In this document: one piece after another, positions 51,401 through 58,964 of the stretch
Position numbering within the stretch: position 1 is the first letter of the stretch
How the letters are laid out: every line of letters begins with the position of its first letter
NCBI RefSeq assembly: GCF_001704155.1
Contig: NZ_CP016294.1
Span: 3,345,501 to 3,409,500, forward strand
Source: Stenotrophomonas rhizophila
Lineage (GTDB): Bacteria > Pseudomonadota > Gammaproteobacteria > Xanthomonadales > Xanthomonadaceae
Direction: 5' to 3'
DNA length: 64,000 nt
The notes under the pieces: model-generated
The model's database searches: none
The model's input: the letters and a program-made list of their open reading frames with translations, nothing else
What the model was told of the DNA's origin: nothing
Program-made: the position numbers and the translations under genes

Positions 51401-51520
51401 GATCGCGGGCAGCTCGCGCAGGGTCAGGCGGGTGAACGACATGATGCCCAGCACGACCAGCAGCAGGCTCATCACCACGGCAAACACCGGCCGCTGGATG
51501 GAGATGTTGGAGAGTTTCAT
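48395..51520 (-). CDS. RND multidrug efflux permease (AcrB/MdtC class)
   Basis: 1041 aa, typical length. N-terminal MKLSNISIQRPVFAVVMSLL helix, porter domains, and the proton-relay region with two adjacent Asp (LVLCIGLVVDDAIVVVENVQ). GGTINLFSQIGIVMLVGLAA is in the second half. The C-terminal tail is short and acidic. It forms an inner-membrane trimer pumping drugs or metabolites out with the adaptor encoded just upstream; the outer-membrane channel is not encoded here. The start overlaps the adaptor stop by 4 nt. Similarity to MdtBC/MuxBC-like pumps is general only, so no gene name is given. Confidence 0.93.
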   Translation of the reverse strand: MKLSNISIQRPVFAVVMSLLLVVLGIMSFTRLTLRELPAIDPPIVSVSVDYTGASAAVIESRITQVLEDALAGIEGIDTINARSSNGRAQVSIEFTSNRDIEAAANDVRDAVSRVADRMPEEARPPEIAKVESDADPIIWFNMTSSSMNTLELSDYADRYVVDRFSSLDGVAQVRIGGRQRYAMRIWLDRDQLAARGLTVGDVETALRNENVELPAGRIESADRDFTLRVERNYVKPEDFATIPLGKGADGYVVRMGDVAKIELASSERRAYYRSNGEPGIGLGIVKTSTANSLDVARTARAEAERVGQTLPEGTHIFVAFDNTTFIEAAVDRVYATLVEAMLLVLVVIWLFLGSFRAALIPAVTVPVCLVAAFIALYAFGFSINLLTLLALVLCIGLVVDDAIVVVENVQRRIDLGEPPLVASKRGTAQVAFAVIATTAVLVAVFLPVGFLEGNTGRLFRELAVALAAAVALSAFVSLTLTPMMASKLLKPHTGQPPKGLHGFINRNLDRVSASYGRVLDAHVGKIWIYVVVMLLSLAASALLLKLLPSELAPAEDRGSFQIMIDGPEGAGYDYTVGQVQEVEKVVAGYVGADKPIVRANPRVPGGFGASEEMHTGRISVFLQPWRERSTATPDVAAELQKDLDGIRGVRVRTQVGGGLVRSQGQPFQIVLGGPEYAEIAQWRDRMLERMADNPGLVGPDSDYKETRPQMRVNIDRQRAADLGVSVTAIGSALETMMGSRRVTTFVDNGEEYDVLVQAGREGRASPDDLAAIRVRATNGELVPLSNLVTLSEVAEAGNLNRFNRLRAITITAGLAPGYPLGEAIAWAQQTAREELPQHAQIDWKGESREYQNAGSAVLLTFAMALLVVYLVLAAQFESFIHPLVIMLTVPLGVLGALLGLYVSGGTINLFSQIGIVMLVGLAAKNGILIVEFANQLRDEGRDVHRAIVESAMVRLRPILMTSIATVVGAIPLVVAGGPGSASRGTIGIVVIFGVTVSTFLSLFVVPAFYSLLAPYTRSPEAVARELEKQEADTPSVGGHA

Positions 51521-52695
51521 CCGGCGCTGCCCACGGGCGCTGCGGCAGCGGTCGCGCCGGTCGGGGCGCGGGTGGTGCCAGCGGGGGCCGGATCGGTGGC
51601 CTTCTCCGCGGCCGGGCTGGCGGCCGGGGTGGCGGGCGCAGGGGCCGGCGCGGCGGCCGGTGCGGCGGTGTCGTTGACCTTCAGGCCGGGACGCAGCTTG
51701 CCGGTGCCGTCGACGACGATGCGGTCGCCTGCCTTGAGCCCTTCACGGATTTCAACGACGCCGGAGCGGCGCGCGCCGCTGACCACGTCGACGCGCTCGA
51801 CCACGTGGTCGGGTTTGACGCGGAAGACGAACGAATCGCGGCCGACCTGGACCACGGCGATTTCGGGAATGACCAACGCCTGGCGTTCGGGACGGAACAT
51901 GCGCACGTCGAGCAGCATGCCCGGGCGCAGGGCGTGGTCGGCGTTGATGAAGTCGGCGCGCACGGTGACGGCGCGGGTGCCGGGATCGACGCGGGTATCG
52001 ATGGTGGCCACGTCGCCTTCGAAGGTGCGGCCCGGGTAGGCCACGCTGGTGGCGCTGACCTTGTCGCCCTTGGCCAGCGAGGCCAGTTCGGCTTCGGGCA
52101 CCTGGAAATCGACGTGCATGCGTTCGATGTCGTCGAGGGTGGCGATGACGGTGGTGGGGGTGACGAGCGACCCTTCGCTGACCTGGCGGATGCCGAGCAC
52201 GCCGGCAAACGGGGCACGCACGCGGCGGTCGCCGATGTCGGACTGCATTTCGCGCACGCGGGCTTCGGCGGCATCGCGGATGGCGCGCTGGGTGTCGAGG
52301 GTGGCACTGGCGACGAGCTGCTGGGCCGCCAGTTCACGCTGGCGCTTGTACAGCTGGTCGGCTTCGGCAAAGGTGGCCTGGGCCTGCAGCAGGGCGGCTT
52401 CCTGGGCCTGGCCGCGCAGGGTCACCAGGGGGGTGCCGGCGGAGACCTGCTGGCCGCTGTCGAAGTGCACGGTGTCGATGATTTCGCTGACTTTGGCGGT
52501 GATGGTCACCGACTCGCGGGCCTTGGCGGTGCCGAGTGCCTGCAGGGTGTCGCTCCAGGCGGAGGTCTGCACGACCTGGGTGGTCACCGGCACGACTTCG
52601 GCCTGCCGGCGAGCGGCTTGGTCCTTGCTGCCACACCCGGCCAGGATGGCCAGGCCGAGGCCGGCAATGATGCGTGCGGTGATGCGTCCCGACAT
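51517..52695 (-). CDS. RND efflux periplasmic adaptor (membrane fusion) lipoprotein
   Basis: 392 aa from MSGRITARIIAGLGLAILAG. The lipobox LAGC gives a lipid-anchored N terminus. Lipoyl-like halves (KVSEIIDTVHFDSGQQVSAG and RRVRAPFAGVLGIRQVSEGS) flank an alpha-hairpin (EADQLYKRQRELAAQQLVAS). Beta-barrel and membrane-proximal domains follow. The last about 60 residues are an unusual Ala/Pro-rich tail (APAAAPAPAPATPAASPAAE), longer than in most adaptors. First gene of the two-gene efflux operon; no regulator gene is adjacent. Confidence 0.93.
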   Translation of the reverse strand: MSGRITARIIAGLGLAILAGCGSKDQAARRQAEVVPVTTQVVQTSAWSDTLQALGTAKARESVTITAKVSEIIDTVHFDSGQQVSAGTPLVTLRGQAQEAALLQAQATFAEADQLYKRQRELAAQQLVASATLDTQRAIRDAAEARVREMQSDIGDRRVRAPFAGVLGIRQVSEGSLVTPTTVIATLDDIERMHVDFQVPEAELASLAKGDKVSATSVAYPGRTFEGDVATIDTRVDPGTRAVTVRADFINADHALRPGMLLDVRMFRPERQALVIPEIAVVQVGRDSFVFRVKPDHVVERVDVVSGARRSGVVEIREGLKAGDRIVVDGTGKLRPGLKVNDTAAPAAAPAPAPATPAASPAAEKATDPAPAGTTRAPTGATAAAAPVGSAG

Positions 52696-52927
52696 GAAGT
52701 ACAGCCCTTGATGTTCCACGACCGGCAAGTGTAGCCACCGCCCGCGTCAGGCATATGTGCCAAGCGTTTACCGGCACCTTCACATCACCCGGTGACACGC
52801 GCAACCCCTTTCGTGCTGGGGCCTTCGGGGCATGTAACGGCGTGTGTCAGCGCATGTCGGATTGCGTCGCGCCCGGAGCCTGGTTGATCGCGAAGAGCCG
52901 GCGTTTCAATTCATCCGCGCCGAGGCG

Positions 52928-53023
52928 GGCGGGTACCCCCATCCGGGACACGCCGTGAACCCATCCATGGGGGCTTGGCAAAAACATCCATGTTTTTGAC
53001 AGTCCCGGATGGGGGTACCCGCC
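52928..53023. repeat. Large hairpin: 22-nt perfect inverted repeat with nested stem
   Basis: The left arm (52928-52949) starts GGCGGGTACCCCC. The right arm (53002-53023) is its exact reverse complement. Inside, AAAAACAT / ATGTTTTT forms a second stem (about 52980-52997). It lies in the 410-nt spacer between the copper receptor gene end (53107) and the efflux operon start (52695), both minus strand. It may terminate the receptor transcript; the two stems with flanking T-run are compatible with that. The remaining spacer (52696-52927) shows no gene. Confidence 0.75.
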
Positions 53024-53106
53024 CACCTCCCGACGGTTTCATGCATGCGGCCATTGAAGTGCACACCACCGTGCGGAAGCGCCGACCAACGCGCTTGGTC
53101 GTTGCC

Positions 53107-55167
53107 TCAATACCGGTAGTTCACCTTCATCCAGACCGTGCGGCCGGGTTCGTTGATGCGCACCGGATCGGCGGGGAAGCCGAAATCGGCGCTGCCGGCG
53201 AGGTTGAGGTGCTCGCTGTAGACGCGGTCGAACAGGTTGTCCACGCCTGCGCTGAGCTGCAGGGCGTCGCTGATCCGGTAGCCGGCGTTGAGCGCGAGCG
53301 TGGCGAAGCCTGCGCTTGGGCCCAGGTCACGCGCGACCACGTTGCCCTGCCCCGGCGCCACGCGGTGCTGGCGGGTCACTGCGCGGGCGAGTGCACCTGC
53401 ACTCCAGCGCGCGCCTTCCCAGCCTGCGCTCAGGCGTGCTTCCAGCGGCGGCATCTGCGGCAGTGCGCCGCCATCGGTGCGGTTTTCGCCCCATGCGTAG
53501 GCGAGCGTGCCGCCGAGTTTCCAGCCCTGCCCGAGCGCGAACTCGGCGCCCGCTTCGGCACCGGCAATCCGCGCATCGATGTTGCTGGCCTGGGTGGTGC
53601 TGCCCATCATGCCGCCGTCGCGGTAGGTGAACAGGATGTAGTCCTGGAGGCGCCCGGCATACGCCGAGACCCATGCGTTCATCCGCTCATCCCGGTACTG
53701 CAGGCCGATGTCGAGCTGGGTGGTTTTTTCCGGCTGCACCGCGCTGAAAGCGTTGATGCTGCCGGCCGGTCCCATGTCAGGCGAGAACAGCTCCCAGTAA
53801 TCGGGCATGCGCTCGCTGTGGCCGATACCGGCGTAGGTGGTCAGCGCGCTGCCGATGTCCCGTTCGAAACGCAGGAAACCACTGCCCAGGTCTTCGCGGC
53901 GGCGCTGCCCGGCGGTCGGGTTCGGCATCGCCATCATGCCGGTGGTGGCGCGCTCGTCGGTGACTTCCGCGCGATCGATGCGCAGCCCGCTGACCCAACG
54001 TTGCGCGGTGGCTTCGCCCAGGGTGATCTCGGTGAACACGCCCTGGTTCTTCTGGCGTGCGTCGGTCGACCATGGCGTGAGCCGGTAGGTGTTGCGGCCC
54101 ATGCCGTTGCGGCTGCGGTGGCGGCTGTCGAGCGCGTCCACGCCGGCGACGATGGCGATGTCCTGCCAGCGCCATTCGGAGGCGATGCGCCCGCCGGTGG
54201 TGCGGCGATCGACATTCGAGGCCATGGGCATCGGCATGCTGCTGGCCGGGTTCGGCTCGCGCAGGGTGTAGTTGTCCATGACGTGGTCGGCGTCGTTGTA
54301 GTAGACGTTGGCCTGCAGTTTGTCCCACGCGCCGGGCAGGTTGTCGCGCTCGAAGCGGGCGGCGTAGCTGGTGCGCTTGAACGCGGCGCCATCCATGCCA
54401 CGCCCGGCGTAGCGCGCGATGGCATCGCCGGTGCCGGCGGAGAGCTCCAGCACGGTGTCGGCATCCGGGGTCCAGCCGACGGCGACATCGCTGTTCCACT
54501 TGCGCCACCTGGACGGCACCACCTCGCCATTGCCGTCCTTGTAGTCATCGGCTTCGGAGCGGTTGCCGTTGACGCGCACGTAGCCCTGCGAGGCACCGGC
54601 GGTGAGGTCCAGCACCTGGTCGTTGCGGTTGCGCGAGCCGACCAGCGCGCTGGCGTCCAGGTCGATGCCCGGGGCGTCGAAACGCGGGGTATCGCGTTCG
54701 AACCGCACCGTGCCCGCTGAAGCGCCGGCACCCCAGCGCACGCTCTGCGGGCCTTTGATGATGGTCAGCCGGTCGAAGGTTTCCGGGGCGATGTAGGACA
54801 GCGGGTTGTCCATGCGCGAGGGGCAGGCACCGATCAGGTTGCCTTCGTTGCTGACGATGTTCAGGCGCGAACCGAACATGCCGCGCAGCACCGGGTCGCC
54901 ATTGGTGCCGCCATTGCGGATGGCGGCGAAGCCGGGCACGGTCTTGAGGTAATCGGCACCGTCGCTGGCCGGTACCGGCTGGCGCGGCAGGCGCGGGTCG
55001 GTGACCCAGTGCAGCGGCGACGAGGGCGCACTGGCGGTGACCACCAGGGTGTCGAGCGTGCGCGCGTCGTCGCGCTCGGCGGCCTGCAGCGGCAGCGCGG
55101 CCAGGGCAAGCGACAGGGAAACAGACAGGCGCGTCAGTGCGCCCGCGCTGCGGGAGGAAAGCTTCAT
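53107..55167 (-). CDS. oprC: TonB-dependent copper receptor (OprC/NosA-like)
   Basis: 686 aa from MKLSSRSAGALTRLSVSLSL (signal peptide, cleavage likely after LQA). The TonB box region is TLDTLVVTAS; the plug has GVFxRLN-type sequence MFGSRLNIVSNEGNLIGACP with Met/Cys positions, then IKGPQSVRWGAGASAG. The barrel ends with DFGFPADPVRINEPGRTVWM, typical of the copper receptor subfamily, and a final RY. A His/Met-rich DUF2946-like gene lies upstream, supporting copper. Outer-membrane location. Confidence 0.88.
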   Translation of the reverse strand: MKLSSRSAGALTRLSVSLSLALAALPLQAAERDDARTLDTLVVTASAPSSPLHWVTDPRLPRQPVPASDGADYLKTVPGFAAIRNGGTNGDPVLRGMFGSRLNIVSNEGNLIGACPSRMDNPLSYIAPETFDRLTIIKGPQSVRWGAGASAGTVRFERDTPRFDAPGIDLDASALVGSRNRNDQVLDLTAGASQGYVRVNGNRSEADDYKDGNGEVVPSRWRKWNSDVAVGWTPDADTVLELSAGTGDAIARYAGRGMDGAAFKRTSYAARFERDNLPGAWDKLQANVYYNDADHVMDNYTLREPNPASSMPMPMASNVDRRTTGGRIASEWRWQDIAIVAGVDALDSRHRSRNGMGRNTYRLTPWSTDARQKNQGVFTEITLGEATAQRWVSGLRIDRAEVTDERATTGMMAMPNPTAGQRRREDLGSGFLRFERDIGSALTTYAGIGHSERMPDYWELFSPDMGPAGSINAFSAVQPEKTTQLDIGLQYRDERMNAWVSAYAGRLQDYILFTYRDGGMMGSTTQASNIDARIAGAEAGAEFALGQGWKLGGTLAYAWGENRTDGGALPQMPPLEARLSAGWEGARWSAGALARAVTRQHRVAPGQGNVVARDLGPSAGFATLALNAGYRISDALQLSAGVDNLFDRVYSEHLNLAGSADFGFPADPVRINEPGRTVWMKVNYRY

Positions 55168-55241
55168 GCTGGAACTCCGGAAAACGCACAGGCGCGCGGC
55201 GCCATCACGGCGTCGCGCAGCAGGAAAATGAAAGGGCGGTT

Positions 55242-55763
55242 TCAGGCGTGAAGCGGGGGACCACGCGCGGCGTGGGCAGGCCAGCGCAGGCTGCGCGGCG
55301 CGGCGACGGTGCGCAGCACCGGTGGCGCGATGACTGGCAGCGCCGGCAGCAGGACGATCAGCACTGCCAGCCACGGCATCAGGCGCGAGGCCATCATGCA
55401 GTATTCGCAGGCCTCGCCATGGCCGGCATGCGGGTCGATGGGGGGGCCAGGTGCAGGGTCAGCCGGTGCGGCGGCATGGCCAGACATGTCGTGCATGGGC
55501 ATGTCGTGCATCGCCATGGCATGCGTCGCGCTGTCGCTTGCCACCATCGCGTGCATGTCGTGATGCGACATGCCGGAATCCGGCGTGGGGTCAATCTCGG
55601 CTGCGCCGCTGGGCATCACGTGCGCCATGCCGCCGGGCATCAGCATCACCGACGGGCCCTGGGCCTGCTGCCAGCGGCTGACCAGTGGCGCCAACGCCAT
55701 CAGCAGCGTCGCCACGAAGGCGAGCTGCAGCAGGACGGCAAACGGGCGACGACGGCGGTTCAC
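55242..55763 (-). CDS. DUF2946-like His/Met-rich membrane protein
   Basis: 173 aa from GTG at 55763 (VNRRRRPFAVLLQLAFVATL). An N-terminal helix and a C-terminal helix (RLMPWLAVLIVLLPALPVIA) flank a periplasmic segment. That segment is extremely rich in Met and His (MSHHDMHAMVASDSATHAMA, then MHDMPMHDMSGHAA), followed by HAGHGEACEYCMMASR. The CxxC after the GH pair is typical of DUF2946. Such segments bind Cu(I)/Cu(II). It lies 74 nt upstream of the copper receptor gene and is probably in the same operon. Confidence 0.82.
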   Translation of the reverse strand: MNRRRRPFAVLLQLAFVATLLMALAPLVSRWQQAQGPSVMLMPGGMAHVMPSGAAEIDPTPDSGMSHHDMHAMVASDSATHAMAMHDMPMHDMSGHAAAPADPAPGPPIDPHAGHGEACEYCMMASRLMPWLAVLIVLLPALPVIAPPVLRTVAAPRSLRWPAHAARGPPLHA

Positions 55764-55828
55764 CCCGCCATGGTAGCGCCCTCGGTCCGCGTGGACCCCG
55801 GCCTTCCGTGCGACCAACCGTCGCAGAG

Positions 55829-55851
55829 GGCCGGCCAACGGCCGGCGCTAC
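55829..55851 (-). repeat. GTAG-headed palindromic repeat (SMAG variant)
   Basis: On the minus strand GTAGCGCCGGCC GTT GGCCGGCC, as at 35313. It lies about 65 nt upstream of the DUF2946-like gene. Confidence 0.75.
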
Positions 55852-55910
55852 CGAGGGTTTGCGGCGCCGTTGGTTGATTGATCCCGATCCTTTTGGGCCC
55901 GTATGAATTC

Positions 55911-55932
55911 GTAGCCCCGGCCGTTGGCCGGA
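55911..55932 (+). repeat. GTAG-headed palindromic repeat (SMAG variant)
   Basis: GTAGCCCCGGCC GTT GGCCGG; faces the copy at 55829 in opposite orientation with about 60 nt between, so the pair can form a larger structure. It lies 92 nt after the cysB stop. Confidence 0.7.
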
Positions 55933-56024
55933 CACCGCGCGCAGCGCGGCCCAAGCACCCGAAGCCGACACAACGGCGGCGGCCACCTTCCCACCGGCGT
56001 TCAACCCAACCGAAACCGAAGCCC

Positions 56025-57008
56025 CTAGACCGTAATGGTCTGGGTCAGCGATTCCCACGTCGGCGGCAACGGCCAGTCGGCCTCCTGGTTGCCGTCGATG
56101 ACCCGGCGCAGGTCACGGGTGTCGATCTGCGGGGCCAGCACGTGCACCAGTTCCAGCGCGTAGTCGCGCAGCACGCGGTCGCGCGGCAGCACCGCCCAGG
56201 CGATGCATTCGTCGATCGGCGCCGGCGCCGGCCACGAGCGCAGGTCTTCATCGCCGGCATTGACCGCCATTTCGGCCAGCAGGCCCACGCCCAGGCCGGT
56301 GCGCACGTAGGTCTTGATCAGGTCCGCATCCAGCGCGGTCAGCGCGATGTCCGGGGTCAGCCCGGAGGCAGCGAAGGCACGCTGCAGCGAGGAGCTGCCG
56401 CGGGTGGAGGATTCGTAGCTGATCAGCGGCTGGGTCGACAGCGCCTGCAGGTCCGGGGCGGCACCGGGGCGGTCGAGCGGATGGCCGCGCGGTACCAGCA
56501 CCAGCCGGCGCCAGCGGTACAGCGGAATGGCGATGCCGGCGGTGGGTTCGGCACCGGCGGTGCTGATGATGGCGATATCCGCATCGCCCTGGCTGAGCAG
56601 ATCCAGCGCGTCGCTTTCGGCGGCCTGCTGCAGGTGCACGCTTACCTGCGGGTAGGCCTGCTTGATGCGCGCCACCGCCGGCGGCAGCACGAAGCGGGCC
56701 TGGGTGTGGGTGGTGGTCAGGATCAGCTGGCCTTGGCTCTCGCGGCGTTGATTGGCGGCGTAGGTGCGGATGTTGTTGGCTTCGGACAGCACCGCGCGGG
56801 CGCGGCCGATCACTTCCACGCCGGCAGGGGTCACCGCTTCCAGGCTGCGGCCCTTGCGCACGAACAGCAGGAAGCCCAGTTCATCTTCCAGCTGCTTGAG
56901 CTGCTTGGACAGCCCGGGCTGGGTGGCATGCACCCGGGAGGCCGCCAGCGTGATGTTGAGCTCGGCGTCGGCGATGGCGACCAGGTAACGGAGTTGGGTC
57001 AGCGTCAT
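56025..57008 (-). CDS. cysB: CysB, LysR-type regulator of cysteine biosynthesis
   Basis: 327 aa from MTLTQLRYLVAIADAELNIT. Winged HTH (AASRVHATQPGLSKQLKQLE), then the effector domain with TTTHTQARFVLPPAVARIKQ and SYESSTRGSSSLQRAF, typical of CysB/Cbl. It binds N-acetylserine or O-acetylserine and controls sulfur assimilation genes. It is divergent from cysK with a 169-nt shared upstream region (57009-57177). The AT-rich stretch there (TATAACCAAATGTTGTTTAT at about 57073-57092) may be part of its operator; inference. Confidence 0.93.
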   Translation of the reverse strand: MTLTQLRYLVAIADAELNITLAASRVHATQPGLSKQLKQLEDELGFLLFVRKGRSLEAVTPAGVEVIGRARAVLSEANNIRTYAANQRRESQGQLILTTTHTQARFVLPPAVARIKQAYPQVSVHLQQAAESDALDLLSQGDADIAIISTAGAEPTAGIAIPLYRWRRLVLVPRGHPLDRPGAAPDLQALSTQPLISYESSTRGSSSLQRAFAASGLTPDIALTALDADLIKTYVRTGLGVGLLAEMAVNAGDEDLRSWPAPAPIDECIAWAVLPRDRVLRDYALELVHVLAPQIDTRDLRRVIDGNQEADWPLPPTWESLTQTITV

Positions 57009-57177
57009 GGGCGTGCGCGCAGCAGGAAGGAAGGGGGTCAAGCCGACTGTAAGGCAGTTGCCGTCACCAGCTTATAACCAAATGTTGTTTATGAAGGTAA
57101 TCAGGTCATTTCGCGCGCTCATATGCCGGCGCTACGGTCTGGCGGAACCCGTCATCCCTCTTCCGTGGAGCATTCCC

Positions 57178-58137
57178 ATGGCCCTGTACAACTCGATCCT
57201 GGACACCATCGGCAATACCCCGGTGGTGCGCCTGAACCGCATTGCCCCCGACCACGTCACCCTGTACGCGAAGGTGGAATCGTTCAATCCCGGCGGCTCG
57301 GTGAAAGACCGCCTGGCGCTTGCGATCATCCTGGACGCCGAAGCCCGCGGGGTGCTCAAGCCCGGCGACACCATCGTGGAGGCCACCTCCGGCAACACCG
57401 GCGTGGCGCTGGCCATGGTGGCCGCCGCACGCGGCTACAAGTTCGTTGCCACGATGGTGGAGACCTTCTCGATCGAGCGCCGCAAGCTGATGCGCGCCTA
57501 TGGCGCCAAGGTGATCCTGACCCCGGCCGCCGAGCGCGGTTCGGGCATGGTCAAGCGCGCCCGCGAGCTGGCCGAGGAACACGGCTGGTTCCTGGCCAGC
57601 CAGTTCACCAACCCGGCCAACCCGGCCTACCACCGCAACACCACGGCGGCCGAGATCCTGCGCGATTTCGCCGGCAAGCGTCTGGACTACTTCGTGACCG
57701 GCTGGGGCACCGGCGGCACCCTCACCGGGGTGGGCGAGGTGCTGAAGGTGGCCCGCCCGGAAACGCGCATCATCGCCACCGAACCGGAAGGCGCCGCGCT
57801 GCTGGGCGGGGCGGAGTGGAAGCCGCACAAGATCCAGGGCTGGACCCCGGACTTCGTGCCGGACGTGCTCAACCGCGAGGTCTACGACGAACTGCTGAGC
57901 ATCGACGACGCCCGCGCGATTGAAACGTCTCGCCGGCTGGCGGCCGAGGAAGGCATCTTCGTCGGCATCTCGGCCGGTGCCACGGTGGCCAGCGCGCTGG
58001 ATGTGGCGGCCAAGGCTGAGCCTGGGAGCGTGCTGCTGGCGATGTTGCCCGATACCGGCGAGCGCTACTTCTCCACGCCGCTGTTTGCCGACATCAACGA
58101 AGGCTCCGACGACGAGTGGCTGGCCGGCACCCCCTGA
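57178..58137 (+). CDS. cysK: Cysteine synthase A (O-acetylserine sulfhydrylase)
   Basis: 319 aa from MALYNSILDTIGNTPVVRLN. PLP-lysine in NPGGSVKDRLAL (about residue 42) and the substrate loop EATSGNTGVALAMVAAARGY. The phosphate-binding GTGGTLTGVGEVLK and the C-terminal ISAGATVASALDVAA follow. It condenses O-acetylserine with sulfide. Divergent to cysB, the expected regulator. A hairpin terminator follows. Confidence 0.95.
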   Translation: MALYNSILDTIGNTPVVRLNRIAPDHVTLYAKVESFNPGGSVKDRLALAIILDAEARGVLKPGDTIVEATSGNTGVALAMVAAARGYKFVATMVETFSIERRKLMRAYGAKVILTPAAERGSGMVKRARELAEEHGWFLASQFTNPANPAYHRNTTAAEILRDFAGKRLDYFVTGWGTGGTLTGVGEVLKVARPETRIIATEPEGAALLGGAEWKPHKIQGWTPDFVPDVLNREVYDELLSIDDARAIETSRRLAAEEGIFVGISAGATVASALDVAAKAEPGSVLLAMLPDTGERYFSTPLFADINEGSDDEWLAGTP

Positions 58138-58161
58138 ACCGGTTGCTTTGGCTGAACGTGA

Positions 58162-58182
58162 CGCCCACCGCTGCGGTGGGCG
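58162..58182 (+). terminator. Terminator of cysK
   Basis: CGCCCACCGC TGCGGTGGGCG stem followed by TTTTCGTTT, 25 nt after the cysK stop. The spacer to 58367 shows no gene. Confidence 0.85.
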
Positions 58183-58367
58183 TTTTCGTTTCCAACGCGA
58201 CCTTCATCTGCCGTGAAGCCAGCCCGCCGCAAGGTAGCGATGTTGGGCGGTGCCCGCCGGGTCGCACTGCCTGAGACGACGATGACGCAGCCTAGATGCC
58301 CTGGCCGCTAGCGTGTGTGGCGGCAGTCATCCCGTTGTATGGACCCGGTATAGAAGGAGCGGCACGC

Positions 58368-58964
58368 ATGAAGATCGAAGTGTGGCAGGGCGACATCACG
58401 ACCCTGGCGGTGGATGCGATCGTCAATGCGGCCAACGAGTCCCTGCTTGGCGGGGGTGGCGTGGATGGGGCGATCCATCGCGCGGCCGGCCCGCAGCTGC
58501 TGGCCGAGTGTGCGGCGTTGCCGGAGATCCGCCCGGGCATGCGCTGCCCGACCGGTGAGGTGCGCGCCACGGCCGGCTACAACCTGCCGGCGAAGCACGT
58601 GCTGCACACGGTGGGCCCGGTGTGGCAGGACGGTCTGCGCGATGAGCCGGCGCTGCTGGCCAACTGCTACTGGAAATCGCTGCAGCTGGCCGAGAAACTG
58701 GGCCTGACGTCGATCGCGTTCCCGGCGATCAGCTGCGGCGTGTTCGGCTACCCGCTGCACCAGGCCGCGCATATCGCGGCCACCGAGACATTGACGTGGC
58801 AGCGTTCGCACCGCGAACCGCAGCGGATCATCCTGGTGGCCTATAACGCCGCGACCTTCAAGGTGTACCAGCAGGCGCTTGCGGCGCTGGGGCAACCGGT
58901 GGAGGTGGCAGGGCCGTTGCCGCCGCTGGCTGCTGGGATGGAGCTTCCAGCTGCAGCACCGTAG
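58368..58964 (+). CDS. Macrodomain O-acetyl-ADP-ribose deacetylase
   Basis: 198 aa from MKIEVWQGDITTLAVDAIVN. Macrodomain motifs: VNAANESLLGGGGVDGAIHR, CPTGEVRATAGYNLPAKHVL, then SIAFPAISCGVFGYPLHQAA. This MacroD/YmdB-type enzyme removes acetyl from O-acetyl-ADP-ribose or ADP-ribose from proteins. About 40 extra residues at the C terminus (QPVEVAGPLPPLAAGMELPA) correspond to antisense overlap with the M1 peptidase gene, so the last part may not be functionally selected. Confidence 0.9.
   Translation: MKIEVWQGDITTLAVDAIVNAANESLLGGGGVDGAIHRAAGPQLLAECAALPEIRPGMRCPTGEVRATAGYNLPAKHVLHTVGPVWQDGLRDEPALLANCYWKSLQLAEKLGLTSIAFPAISCGVFGYPLHQAAHIAATETLTWQRSHREPQRIILVAYNAATFKVYQQALAALGQPVEVAGPLPPLAAGMELPAAAP

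Noticed and set aside
48128..52039. A 1300-codon open frame on the plus strand opposite the RND efflux genes
   Set aside because: It is antisense to two clear efflux genes, is composed of low-complexity His/Gly/Arg-rich sequence typical of high-GC shadow frames, and has no motif.
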